Shown: piece by piece, positions 17,402 to 25,662 of the stretch | Layout: each line of letters begins with the position of its first letter | Position numbering within the stretch: position 1 is the first letter of the stretch | Assembly: GCA_963788015.1 (NCBI GenBank) | Contig: CAWBEY010000012.1 | Location: 682,001 to 746,000, forward strand | DNA: 64,000 nucleotides | Direction: 5' to 3' | From: JBBRHH01 sp963788015 | GTDB taxonomy: Bacteria > Planctomycetota > Phycisphaerae > Tepidisphaerales > Tepidisphaeraceae | Notes under the pieces: generated by a model | Seen by the model: only the letters and a program-made list of their open reading frames with translations | What the model was told of the DNA's origin: nothing | The model's database searches: none | Program-made: the position numbers and the translations under genes

Positions 17402-18072
17402 TTAGAGGTCACTAGTCTCCCGGCCGACATGCGTTGAGAAGTCAAGAACACTTACCATCCCCGCCCCAAGAATCGGCGCTACGACATAGATCCAGACCGA
17501 GCGAAAATCCCGCAACATCACCCCCGAGACCACGGCCGGCGCCAGCGACCGCGCCGGGTTCATGGAAGCCCCGGAAATCGGCCCGGCGAACATTGCCTCA
17601 AACGCAATGACGCCCCCCACCGCGATGCCGGCCATTACCCCCTTTTCCTTTGGCCCGCTGGACACGCAGAGGATCACAAACATCAGCAGCGCCGTCAGAA
17701 TTACCTCCAGAACAAACGACTGCATGGCCGATCCGCGCGGGATCGTCGCGCCCAGCGTCGGATGTTCTGGAAACATCAGCTTCAGCACCCCGCTGGCCGC
17801 AAACGCCCCCACCAACTGGCTCAGCAGATACGGCCCCACGCACCGCCCTTTCAGGCGTCCCGACCACCAGAACCCAATCGACACGGCCGGGTTCAGATGC
17901 GCCCGGAAATGTCCCCGACGCTGTAGATCATGGCCATGACCACCAGCCCAAACGTCAGCGCGATCCCCACGTGCGTGATGATCCCATGCGTCACATCATT
18001 GACGACAACCGCCCCCGTCCCCGCGAAGACGATTGCAAACGTCCCGACTGCCTCGGCCAGATATTTTCTCAC
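17402..18072 (-). CDS. aqpS: Aquaglyceroporin of the ars operon (AqpS-like arsenite channel)
   Basis: A MIP-family channel of about 223 codons. The start is GTG 18072, which overlaps the arsC stop (GTGA), giving VRKYLAEAVGTFAIVFAGTG. The first pore motif is GDISG(A)HLNPAVSIGFWW: one base is missing in the GGG run at about 17906, so the frame shifts exactly before the NPA. The second is GPISGASMNPARSLAP. Six hydrophobic helices can be traced. In Sinorhizobium meliloti an AqpS-ArsC pair detoxifies arsenate, ArsC reducing it and AqpS letting arsenite leave. The direct coupling to arsC here argues for the same job rather than water or glycerol transport. Confidence 0.85.
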
Positions 18073-18509
18073 GCCCCCTCCGGCGAAAGCGCCCCCGGCA
18101 GCGTCTCCACAAATGTCCGAATCTCATCGCGCACTCGCCGGTAATGTTTCATGGCCTCTTCCTCGCTTTTCGCGAGCTTGGCGAGCCTCGGCGGATCATC
18201 AAACCCCACGTGCGCCCGCTTCACCTTGCCGGGAAAAATCGGACACGTCTCGTTCGCGTGATCGCACACCGTCACGACATAATCCAATGGAATTTCTTTC
18301 AGCGCGTCCACATGCTTCGATGAGTAAGTCGAAATATCCACCCCCGCTTCCGCCATCACGTTGATCGCCATTGGATTCATCCCATACGGCTGCGTCCCGG
18401 CTGAAAATGCTTCAATCACATCCCCCTTCAACGCCCGCGCCCACCCTTCCGCCATTTGGCTGCGGCAGGAATTGCCCGTACACAAAAACAGGATCTTCAA
18501 CTTCGCCAT
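18069..18509 (-). CDS. arsC: Arsenate reductase, thioredoxin-coupled low-MW phosphatase type
   Basis: A 146-residue cytoplasmic enzyme reducing arsenate to arsenite. The P-loop CTGNSCRS starts with nucleophile Cys10 (CX5R). Cys82 and Cys89 in VCDHANETCPIF are at exactly the positions of the redox pair in the Staphylococcus pI258 ArsC, so the thioredoxin-dependent triple-Cys mechanism applies. AFSAGTQPYGMNPMAINVM and VDISTYSSKHVD are the usual family blocks. GGAGGCCGGAG precedes the ATG, 13 bases after the arsM stop. The stop overlaps the start of the aquaporin gene. The frame is intact. Confidence 0.95.
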   Translation of the reverse strand: MAKLKILFLCTGNSCRSQMAEGWARALKGDVIEAFSAGTQPYGMNPMAINVMAEAGVDISTYSSKHVDALKEIPLDYVVTVCDHANETCPIFPGKVKRAHVGFDDPPRLAKLAKSEEEAMKHYRRVRDEIRTFVETLPGALSPEGA

Positions 18510-18522
18510 CTCCGGCCTCCAT

Positions 18523-19403
18523 TCATGCTGGCTTCACCGCGTATACCCGTACGCTCGCGGCATATTCGTTCACGTTGTACCTTCGCATCACCTCCACCAG
18601 CCCCGCATGAAGACTCTGGCTCGCTGCCGCTGGACTGCACGGCGCGATTGGCAGGCTTCCTGAAGACATGGCCGGCGAACAAAATCCCGCTTGCCCCTCA
18701 ACCTTCGCGTACGAATTCAGATCCGCTTGCGTATCAACGATTACAACGTCGGCAAAGCCCGCCGCCGTCAATCCCGCCTGATATTCTCCCAGGGAGATTG
18801 CACCGGCTATGCAGCCGACATATGCCATGATGCTCTCCGCCAGTTCACGCGGCAGCACTTTCTTAAGCGCGATGTCGCTGACGGCCACGCGCCCACCAGG
18901 CTTCAGTACGCGGTAAATTTCCTCAAAGACAAGCCTCTTGTCCGGCGCAAGATTGATGACGCAATTGCTGATCACGCAATCCGCCGACTCTGCCGGCAAG
19001 GGCAGTGCGTCGATCTCTCCAAGTAAAAATTCCACGTTGGTAAAAGGCTGCCCCTTGATCCCGCGACGGGCGTTCTTTTGTGCCAGCGCGATCATCTCCG
19101 GTGTCATATCAACGCCAATCGCTTTCCCAGTCGGCCCCACTTTTTGCGATGCGAGAAACACATCCATTCCTCCACCGCATCCCAGGTCGATCACCACCTC
19201 CCCAGGCCGAAGATTCGCCGACGCCGTTGGGTTGCCGCACGAAAGCCCCATGTTCGCCCCCGCCGGAATCGCCTGTAGCTCCGCGGGCGTATAACCAAAC
19301 GCCTCGGCCACCGCCCGCACTCCAGCGTCCTCTCCCGACAATCCGCTGCGCCGACGTCCCCGTACTTGGATTGAATCTCGTTAAGCACCTTGTTGTTTGT
19401 CAT
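18523..19403 (-). CDS. arsM: Arsenite S-adenosylmethionine methyltransferase (one frameshift)
   Basis: Methylates As(III) with SAM and glutathione/thioredoxin to methylated, partly volatile products. About 294 codons. The ATG at 19403 opens MTNNKVLNEIQSKYGDVGAA. One base is missing near 19340, and the main frame continues ELQAIPAGANMGLSCGNPTA, then VVIDLGCGGGMDVFLASQKV (SAM motif I), GVDMTPEMIALAQKNARR, DCVISNCVINLAPDKRLVFE and RVLKPGGRVAVSDI. The As-binding cysteines are in NMGLSCGNP and MAYVGCIAGA. The C-terminal domain GFCSPAMSSGSLP...YNVNEYAASVRVYAVKP is typical. First gene after a MerR-type promoter and probably translated from a leaderless message. Confidence 0.92.
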
Positions 19404-19409
19404 GCCCAC

Positions 19410-19441
19410 ATTGTAAACCCTGCACCATGGTGCAAGGTCAA
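19410..19441 (-). promoter_or_regulatory. MerR-family promoter/operator of arsM-arsC-aqpS
   Basis: Read on the minus strand: TTGACC (-35, 19441-19436), a 20-bp spacer and TACAAT (-10, 19415-19410). A 20-bp near-perfect dyad, CCTTGCACCA/TGGTGCAGGG (19437-19418, nine of ten base pairs), sits inside the long spacer. A 19-20 bp spacer filled by a dyad is the architecture that MerR-family activators untwist, as in mer, zntA and copA promoters. The -35 box overlaps the stop codon of the merR-like gene (19438-19440). Transcription would start about seven bases after the -10, at or next to the A of the arsM ATG (19403), so the mRNA should be leaderless. Confidence 0.85.
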
Positions 19442-19883
19442 GCCCGACGGCCCGAAGCCAGACGCCTGTTCCCGTCCCCACCCCTCTTCGTCCGCAACTG
19501 CGTGATCTGGTCGCACAAATCCGGCCCCTTCCCTTTGCAGCACGTCTCCAGCGATCGCGCCAGCGCCCTCTCCACGCGCGCAAGCTCTTTCAGCCGCTCG
19601 CGCACCTCCCCTAATCGTTTCTTTCCCAGCGACAATACTTCCGCACATGGAGGCTCATCGCCTTGCGTCAGCTCAAGCAAATCCGCAATGTCCTTCAGGC
19701 TGAACCCCGTCGCCTGCGCCGACCGAATAAACCGCAGCCGCTCCAAAGAATCGCCGCTGTATTCCCGATAGTTCCCGCGCGTGCGAAAGTCCGGCATTAG
19801 CAGCCGCGCCCGCTCATAATCAGCGCACGGGTCAACCGCGCCACCCCCGCCGCCTCGGCCAACTGTCCAATGCTATACCCCAT
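19438..19883 (-). CDS. MerR-family metal(loid)-responsive regulator with three-Cys site (one frameshift)
   Basis: About 148 codons. ATG 19883 opens MGYSIGQLAEAAGVA, the winged-helix recognition start. One indel near 19840 leads to DYERARLLMPDFRTRGNYRE, then SLERLRFIRSAQATGFSLKD, the MerR wing and second helix. The sensing part has Cys in GDEPPCAEVL, a dimerisation helix (KKRLGEVRERLKELARVERA) and LETCCKGKGPDLCDQ. These match in order and spacing Cys82, Cys117 and Cys126 of the mercury sensor MerR. Together with the dyad promoter just downstream it should activate arsM-arsC-aqpS. The usual arsenic regulator is the unrelated ArsR. Whether this one senses As(III), Sb(III) or Hg(II) is open. Confidence 0.82.
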
Positions 19884-20292
19884 CTGCCCCGCCATTCAGC
19901 TTCTCGCGAATCCGCTCCGGGATTGAAATTGACACAAACCCCTCCGGCCGCATCGCCACGCAGACGCTTGTGATCTTCCCCACCGCCACCCGCAGCCCCT
20001 CGCGCACAAAATCCACCTCATATGTGAATGACTTGCTCCCGACCTTCACGACCCGCAGCCGAAGCTCGATCTCCTCCTCAAACCGGATCGGCCCGGAGTA
20101 ATCACAGCCGGCCGCCACGCGCGGCCAACTGATGTGCTGCCCCTCCCACTGCATCGAAACACTCAAGCCCAAAGAGCGAAAAAATGCATGTTCCACTTCC
20201 TCCATCATCCGAAAGTAATTAGCAAAATGCACCACGCCGGCCATGTCGGTTTCGGAGAACTGGATGCGGCGGGAGATGGAGAAGCTGATCAT
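19873..20292 (-). CDS. Hotdog-fold acyl-CoA thioesterase (YbgC/4HBT family)
   Basis: About 139 residues. ISRRIQFSETDMAGVVHFAN is the 4HBT active-site loop with the catalytic Asp, followed by the helix YFRMMEEVEHAFFRSLGLS and strands GPIRFEEEIELRLRVVKVGS and SFTYEVDFVR. The ATG at 20292 begins directly at the domain (MISFSISRR); the longer in-frame start is not supported. It hydrolyses acyl-CoA thioesters of unknown chain. The last 11 bases overlap the start of the MerR-like gene, so the two are co-transcribed even though no link to arsenic is known. Confidence 0.85.
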   Translation of the reverse strand: MISFSISRRIQFSETDMAGVVHFANYFRMMEEVEHAFFRSLGLSVSMQWEGQHISWPRVAAGCDYSGPIRFEEEIELRLRVVKVGSKSFTYEVDFVREGLRVAVGKITSVCVAMRPEGFVSISIPERIREKLNGGADGV

Positions 20293-20353
20293 GCGGCCAT
20301 ATTCTATGCGGCGACGGCATTCCGCCAAGCAGACATAGAACGCACGGATACTT

Positions 20354-20653
20354 ATGAGCAGGACAGAAATCCTTCCGCCGCTCTCAGTCGTGCGCCTCGC
20401 GCGAGCCGACAATCAGACCCCTCAGTGGAAAGACAAAATCGGACGAATGTTCCGGATCGGCTATTACAGCCGGCAGGACGGCACCCAGTGTGTCTGGCTG
20501 GTTAACGATGCGGGCGAGTACGAGCAGACCGTGGATCAAGATCGGCTGCATGATTACTTTGAAGTGGTGGAACGTTCGACTGAACGATCGCGATTTGGAG
20601 CAAGTCGCCTCCCACTATTGCGTTTGCATGCATCGCTAAGCGCATGCGAGTAA
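20354..20653 (+). CDS. Small hypothetical protein, divergent from the thioesterase
   Basis: About 99 codons. The middle, KDKIGRMFRIGYYSRQDGTQ and CVWLVNDAGEYEQTVDQDRL with HDYFEVVERS, reads like a small beta-rich domain with a C-terminal helix. The last 25 residues (SRLPLLRLHASLSACE) look out of frame, so the true end may be near 20595. It resembles a short planctomycete family seen next to unrelated genes. Function unknown. Confidence 0.5.
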   Translation: MSRTEILPPLSVVRLARADNQTPQWKDKIGRMFRIGYYSRQDGTQCVWLVNDAGEYEQTVDQDRLHDYFEVVERSTERSRFGASRLPLLRLHASLSACE

Positions 20654-20871
20654 CTTCACCACGCTCCACTTCGGGCAAACACCAGAGAGTTAAAGCGGTC
20701 ATGCGCTATCAGTGCCAGCGGTGCGTTCTCAACTCGATCAACTCATCTATCCTTATAGACAATCGGGACCCCCCTTTCGGATCAAGATGAACGCGATCCA
20801 CGAGCCACACCGATTCTCCGCTCCGTGCCTCCGTGGCTCCGTGGTGAGAACTCCGTGGTGAACATTACTCC
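20654..20871. repeat. Gap with CTCCGTG-type repeats
   Basis: No gene is seen. 20820-20862 holds CTCCGTGCCTCCGTGG and CTCCGTGGTGAGAA/CTCCGTGGTGAACA repeats, of the same class as 5799-5846. Confidence 0.5.
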
Positions 20872-21456
20872 CTACACATTCACCACAATCTCCAGCAGCT
20901 CAATCGCCGGCTCGTCATTGCAGTAGATCGTCCCGATCCGTCCATACACCGGCTGCGAATTCTCGGCCGCCGGCCCGAACAATCCCAGCACCGGGCTCTT
21001 CTGCGGCAGGCGCAAGAACCAGCGCGGCTTGATTCTTCGCAGCACGTCATGCTTCATCAGCACCGCCCCCAGCGGCAGCTTTTTTCCCAGAATTTCCTCC
21101 CGCACCTGTTTGCTCATGTAGCTGAAATCCAGCCGCACGATCCCCCACTCCACCACCTTCTCCGTCCCGGCCGGCGTCAGGAAAATCTTGCGGGTGTACC
21201 AATCCCCTTCCAGCCGCTCCTCCTGCACGTGTACCTCCACCGGCCCGCCATGGTGCTTCTCCAGCACCACCGTCATGTGCTCATGATGGACCAGCAGATG
21301 ATCCTCCGGATGCGGAATCTGATCGGGCTGAACGACGACGCACCCTCCAACGCTCCCCGCCGTCGCGAACGGCCGGCAAAGATCCGCCAGCGTCGCGCTG
21401 GCATCCGCCCCGTCCACGAGTTTGTGTTTGTTCACAACGCCCATCAGATCGTTCAA
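20872..21456 (-). CDS. UbiC/DUF98-like (chorismate lyase-fold) protein
   Basis: A 194-residue protein whose central part fits the chorismate-lyase/UTRA fold: MTVVLEKHHGGPVEVHVQEE, DWYTRKIFLTPAGTEKVVEW, GIVRLDFSYMSKQVREEIL, LPLGAVLMKHDVLRRIKPRW. The Arg after Y, the 'VVEWGIVR' strand and the 'PLGxxL' turn are recurring positions in the DUF98 subgroup. The start ATG overlaps the stop of the radical SAM gene (ATGA at 21453-21456), so the pair is translationally coupled. The reaction is unknown: pyruvate elimination from chorismate is possible, but planctomycetes are not known for ubiquinone synthesis. Confidence 0.6.
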   Translation of the reverse strand: MNDLMGVVNKHKLVDGADASATLADLCRPFATAGSVGGCVVVQPDQIPHPEDHLLVHHEHMTVVLEKHHGGPVEVHVQEERLEGDWYTRKIFLTPAGTEKVVEWGIVRLDFSYMSKQVREEILGKKLPLGAVLMKHDVLRRIKPRWFLRLPQKSPVLGLFGPAAENSQPVYGRIGTIYCNDEPAIELLEIVVNV

Positions 21457-22762
21457 GTGTAGCGAATCCCGCGATGCTCCGGCTCATAGAATCGTGGCAG
21501 CAGCGAGTCTACCCGCAGCAGCCCATCCCGCGTCAGCTTCACGCCCTCCTCGTCCCGCTGCGCCATCCCCTCCTCCACCAGTGACGTAAACCCCTCAGCA
21601 AATTCCGCAAATATGTCCACGCCAAACTTTTTCTGAAAATACGGCGCTTCCAAGTGCCCCTTCTTCAAATTCAAAATCATCTCCCGAATCAAGAGCTGAT
21701 GCTGCGTCACCGCCAGCGCCCGATGGATCGGAAGCTCCCCAGCCTCCAGCCGCGCCACGTACTCCTCCCATGTGTCCACGTTCTGATAATGCACTCCGCC
21801 AAAGTGCGAGAAGGACGCCACGCCCGTCCCCACCAAATCCGCCCCGCGCCAGAGCGAATCGCGATAAATAAATCCCGCGTGCCGCTCCGGTTTCACCAGC
21901 GTATACGCGCTCGACACCGCATAACCGGCCTGTTCAAACTCCCGAAACGCATAATCGACCCAGCGCCGCTTTGTTGCCCAATCCGCCACCCCCGATGCAT
22001 GCCCGGTCAAGCGCGATTCCTTTGAGATGACCGTGTTGAACGGCAATTCCATTTGATAGATCGTCACGCTGTCGGGATCGAGCGCGATGGCCTTCTCCAC
22101 CGTGTATTTCCACTTGTCTTCGGTTTCTCCCATCATCCCGGAGATCAGGTCGATGTTGATCTGCGGAAAGCCGACTTCCCGCGCCCAGCCATACGCCCGC
22201 GCAATTTCCGGCGATTTGTGAGCCCTCCCGTTGATCGACAACACCTCATCGTCAAAATGCTCCACGCCCAGACTCAACCGCGTTACGCCGATGTTCCTGA
22301 TCGTCTCCAGCTTCGACTTCTGCAGCGTCCCCGGCTCGCACTCAAACGTCACTTCCTTGGCCGCGTCCCAGCGCCAGTGTTCATTGATCCGCCCAATCAA
22401 TCGCTCCAACTGCTTGGCGCTTAAAAATGAAGGCGTCCCGCCACCGAAATAGACGAACTCAAACTGCCGCCCCTTTAGGCCCGCCCGATCCGCATACAAC
22501 TCGACTTCCTTTGAAATGGCCTTCAGATAGGTCTCGACCTCATCCGCGTTCTTGTCGGTGTAGACCCGAAAATAGCAGAACTTGCACCGCTTCCGGCAAA
22601 ACGGAATGTGCAGATACAACCCCAGCTTCCGCTCAGCCGGCGCGGGCGTATCCAGCGCCCGCATGCCTCACCCCCCTGATCCGGCGACCACACCGAAAAC
22701 GGCGGGTAATTGGCGACAAAGTAACTACCGACTTCGGTCTTTTCAGCGCTTTCAACACTCAT
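21453..22762 (-). CDS. HemN/HemW-like radical SAM protein (one frameshift)
   Basis: About 436 codons. The start at 22762 gives VGSYFVANYPPFSVWSPDQ. A shift near 22665 leads into the main frame. LGLYLHIPFCRKRCKFCYF carries the CxxxCxxC that binds the [4Fe-4S] cluster (about residues 53-60). FVYFGGGTPSFLSAKQLERL, EVTFECEPGTLQKSKLETIR, VTRLSLGVEHFDDEVLSING, INIDLISGMMGETEDKW and DSVTIYQMELPFNT follow the HemN/HemW block order, with ELPFN in place of the usual ExxPGT/YxLxxEPGTP-type end. The C-terminal HemN domain (RALAVTQHQLLIREMILNL) is present. It may be a heme chaperone-like or a different radical enzyme, coupled to the UbiC-like gene. Confidence 0.8.
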
Positions 22763-22868
22763 GCGATCACTCCACTAGCGAATACCCATCTTAGGCCCGC
22801 CGGTTGAAAAACCAGCGCCTTCCTACCCCCGTTCGGGGATGGCGCTTACTCGCTTGCGGCCGTCTCCC

Positions 22869-22896
22869 TTGATTTCCTACAGGAGATGTATATATT
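22869..22896 (+). promoter_or_regulatory. Candidate sigma70-type promoter of the ABC importer operon
   Basis: TTGATT (22869-22874), a 16-bp spacer and TATATT (22891-22896). The ATG of the binding-protein gene is at 22906, so the leader would be only a few bases and there is no Shine-Dalgarno sequence. The message may be nearly leaderless. Confidence 0.45.
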
Positions 22897-22905
22897 CCCT
22901 CCACG

Positions 22906-23929
22906 ATGCTCGCCCGCCCACTCATTCTCCTGCTCCTAACCCCCCTTCTCACCGGGTGCGACCGCAACGCCCAGACGCGCCAGCACGAAGTTCGCATCGG
23001 CTATTTCCCCAATCTCACCCACGCGCAGGCCGTGCTGGGTGTCGATTCAAACGAGTTTCAGGAAGTGGTTGGTCCAGGCTATCGGGTGGTCCCCAGCCTT
23101 TACAACGCCGGCCCATCCCTCAACGAGGCGCTCCTCGCCGGCGAGATTGACATTGGCTACGTCGGCCCCGGCCCTGCTCTCTCGGCCCACGCTCGCACCC
23201 GCGGCCGGGGGGTGCGCGTCATCGCGGGGGCGGCCGACAACGGCGTGCTGATCGTCGCCCGCAAAGATTCCGGCATCAACACCCTGGCCGATCTCAAAAA
23301 TCGCCGCCTCGCCACGCCGCAACTGGGTAACACCCAGGACATCTCCGCCCGCCACTATCTCATCAACGTGCTTGGCCAAAACGACGCCTCCAACGTCCTG
23401 CCCATCTCCAACACCGAGCAAAGCGCCCTGATGCAGCGCGGCCAGATCGACGCCTCCTGGGCCCCCGAACCGTGGGGCTCGCGCCTGATCGCCGAAACCG
23501 GCGCCAAGCTCGATCGCCCGCGAAAGCGATCTCTGGCCCGGCGGCCAATTCAATCTCACCGTCGTCGTCACCTCCCCTGAATTCCTTGAAAAACATCCCG
23601 ACATCGTTCAGAAAATTCTGGGCGTTCACCAAGCATGGACAAAGCGCCTGCGCGACGAGCCTTCTAGATACGTCCCAAACCTCGAGCGCGCCCTGCTCAA
23701 GCTCAACGGCAAAAAACTCCCCCCCGGCGTGATGGCCAGCGCACTGGCCAACGTGCGCTTTACCAACGAGCCATCCGAAGCCACTTTTCGCACGCAATCC
23801 CAATGGGCCTACGACCTGGAATTTTCCCTCGTCCCCACCCGCGTCGAAGGGTTGATCCGCTCCGATCTGCTTCCTGCACCCATCGTTCCCGCGTCCGCGG
23901 CAGTCGTTCCACCGGGAAAAACACCATGA
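22906..23929 (+). CDS. Nitrate/sulfonate/taurine-type ABC substrate-binding lipoprotein (frameshift)
   Basis: About 341 codons. The lipoprotein signal is MLARPLILLLLTPLLTGC. RIGYFPNLTHAQAVLGV and NEALLAGEIDIGYVGPGPAL are the family's first-lobe motifs. LIVARKDSGINTLADLKNRR, LATPQLGNTQDISARHYLIN and IDASWAPEPWGSRLI continue it. One base change of frame near 23515 leads to LWPGGQFNLTVVVTSPEFLE and HPDIVQKILGVHQAWTKRL. This is the SsuA/TauA/NrtA fold (NMT1-like). Its TGA overlaps the ATG of the ATPase gene (ATGA), showing an operon. The ligand (nitrate, sulfonate or other) cannot be told from sequence alone. Confidence 0.88.
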
Positions 23930-24834
23930 GACTCACCGACGTCATGGCCGCCTCCGCGCCGGCATTTCACGCCCAGGCCGCGCCAAGCCTCACCCCGCGC
24001 GGCCAGCTCACGCTCTCTAACATCAGCAAAAACTTCAACGGCTCTCTGCAGAAAGCGCTGAGCGACGTCACCCTCACCTGCAATCCCGGCGAATTTGTCG
24101 TGGTCGTCGGCCCCAGCGGATGCGGCAAAAGCACGCTCCTCAACGTCGCCGCCGGCATGATCCGCCCGGATTCAGGCCGCGCCACCCTCGACGGCGTCCC
24201 CATCACCAGCCCCGGCCCCGAGCGGGCCATGGTTTTCCAGGATCATGGTCTATTTCCCTGGCTCACGGCCGAGCAAAACATCAGCTTCGGCCTCAAGATG
24301 GCCGGCGTTTCCAAGTCGCAGCGCCGCGACCGCGTCGCCGCCGCCCTGCAAATGGTCCACCTGTCTCAAAGCGCCGACAAACTCGTTCATGAGCTTTCGG
24401 GCGGAATGCGTCAGCGCGTCGCCATCGCCCGTGCCCTGGTGATGGACCCGGCCGTCCTGCTCATGGATGAACCCTTCGCCGCCCTCGATGCCCAAACCCG
24501 CACCCTTCTCCACGAACAACTCCAGTCCATCTGGTGCCAGACCCGCAAAACGATCCTTTTTGTCACGCATTCCGTGGGCGAGGCAGTCCGGCTCGCCGAC
24601 CGGATCGTCATTCTCCACGCCCACCCCGGGCGCATTCGCCGCGAGGTTGAGGTGACGCTGCCTCACCCACGCAACTTTGACAGCCCGGATATCAACCAAA
24701 TGGTGCATCTGGTCCGCAGGGAAATCGAAGATGAAGTCAATAGAGTCAACGCGCAGATGGCCATCGATTACTGGAAGCCTCAAACGCCTGATGATCTGGG
24801 CAGCCATTCTGTTGGCTTGGGAGATGGCATATAG
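23926..24834 (+). CDS. ABC transporter ATPase (SsuB/TauB/NrtD type)
   Basis: 302 residues. LTLSNISKNFNGSLQKALSD is followed by Walker A GPSGCGKSTLLN, Q-loop MVFQDHGLFPWL, signature LSGGMRQRVAIARAL, Walker B VLLMDEPFAALD and H-loop FVTHSVGEAVRLADRI. GLFPWLTAEQNISFGL is typical of the nitrate/taurine/sulfonate branch. The start at 23926 overlaps the preceding stop by four bases. The final 100 bases overlap the start of the permease gene. Intact frame. Confidence 0.92.
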   Translation: MRLTDVMAASAPAFHAQAAPSLTPRGQLTLSNISKNFNGSLQKALSDVTLTCNPGEFVVVVGPSGCGKSTLLNVAAGMIRPDSGRATLDGVPITSPGPERAMVFQDHGLFPWLTAEQNISFGLKMAGVSKSQRRDRVAAALQMVHLSQSADKLVHELSGGMRQRVAIARALVMDPAVLLMDEPFAALDAQTRTLLHEQLQSIWCQTRKTILFVTHSVGEAVRLADRIVILHAHPGRIRREVEVTLPHPRNFDSPDINQMVHLVRREIEDEVNRVNAQMAIDYWKPQTPDDLGSHSVGLGDGI

Positions 24835-25615
24835 ATGGATCGGCTGGAAGCCATGGATCTTCCCCGCCCCAAGCCACATCCTCGATGCCCTGCTGGGCCT
24901 GCTCAGCTTCCCCACCGCCTTCGGCGATCCGCTCCATCACGGCTGGCCGCGCCCTGATCTGGCTGGCATCCGCCTGCATCCCTGGTATCTCAGCCCGCTG
25001 GTGCGCGTTCCCGTCGTCAGCGCCCTGCGCCTCGTGGCCGGGTTTGCACTGAGCATTGTGCTGGGCGCGATCCTGGGATTGGCCATGTGGCGCTCCGAAG
25101 AGCTCGACAGGTTCCTTGGCCCCCTCTTCCTGGGCCTTCAAACCCTCCCCAGCGTCTGCTGGGTTCCGCTCGCCATTCTGGCCTTTGGCATCAACGAGCG
25201 CGGCATCCTCTTTGTCCTGGTGATGGGCAGTTTCTTCGCCATCGCCATCTCCCTGCGCGACGGCCTGCGCGCCATTCCTCCCCTCTACCAACGTGCCGGC
25301 CTGATGCTCGGCGCCCGCGGATGGCGACTCTACCGCTACGTCCTCCTCCCGGCCGGCCTACCCGCCCTCGCCAGCAGCCTGCGTCAGGGCTTCTCCTTCG
25401 CGTGGCGGTCGCTCATGGGCGCCGAATTCGTCTTCATCGCCGTCCCCAACCATGGCCTGGGTTATCTGCTGGAACAAGGGCGAAATGTCTCCGACGTGGC
25501 GCAGGTTGTCGCCGTGATGATCGTTATGGTCCTGCTGGGCATCTTGGCCGACCGCCTGATCTTCGCTCCCCTCCAGCGCCGCATTTATCAGCGGTTTGGG
25601 CTTGCGGTGGAATGA
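24731..25615 (+). CDS. ABC transporter permease (SsuC/TauC type)
   Basis: About 294 residues with six predicted membrane helices (LMIWAAILLAWEMAYRWIGW, LRLVAGFALSIVLGAILGLA, GILFVLVMGSFFAIAISLRD, VVAVMIVMVLLGILADRLIF). The cytoplasmic EAA-type loop is RAGLMLGARGWRLYRYVLLP followed by AGLPALASSLRQGFSFAWRS, as in BPD_transp_1 proteins of this family. The start is in the end of the ATPase gene (24731). ATG 24791, just before the first helix, is an alternative. Last gene of the importer operon. Confidence 0.88.
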   Translation: MKSIESTRRWPSITGSLKRLMIWAAILLAWEMAYRWIGWKPWIFPAPSHILDALLGLLSFPTAFGDPLHHGWPRPDLAGIRLHPWYLSPLVRVPVVSALRLVAGFALSIVLGAILGLAMWRSEELDRFLGPLFLGLQTLPSVCWVPLAILAFGINERGILFVLVMGSFFAIAISLRDGLRAIPPLYQRAGLMLGARGWRLYRYVLLPAGLPALASSLRQGFSFAWRSLMGAEFVFIAVPNHGLGYLLEQGRNVSDVAQVVAVMIVMVLLGILADRLIFAPLQRRIYQRFGLAVE

Positions 25616-25662
25616 TGCGAGATGCGAGTCGCGGACTTCATCCTCAATGAACTCTTGGCACG

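Noticed and set aside
18523..19341. Shorter arsM start at 19341
   Set aside because: The sequence MTNNKVLNEIQSKYGDVGAA directly upstream in another frame is the usual N-terminus, and it begins exactly where the promoter predicts transcription to start.
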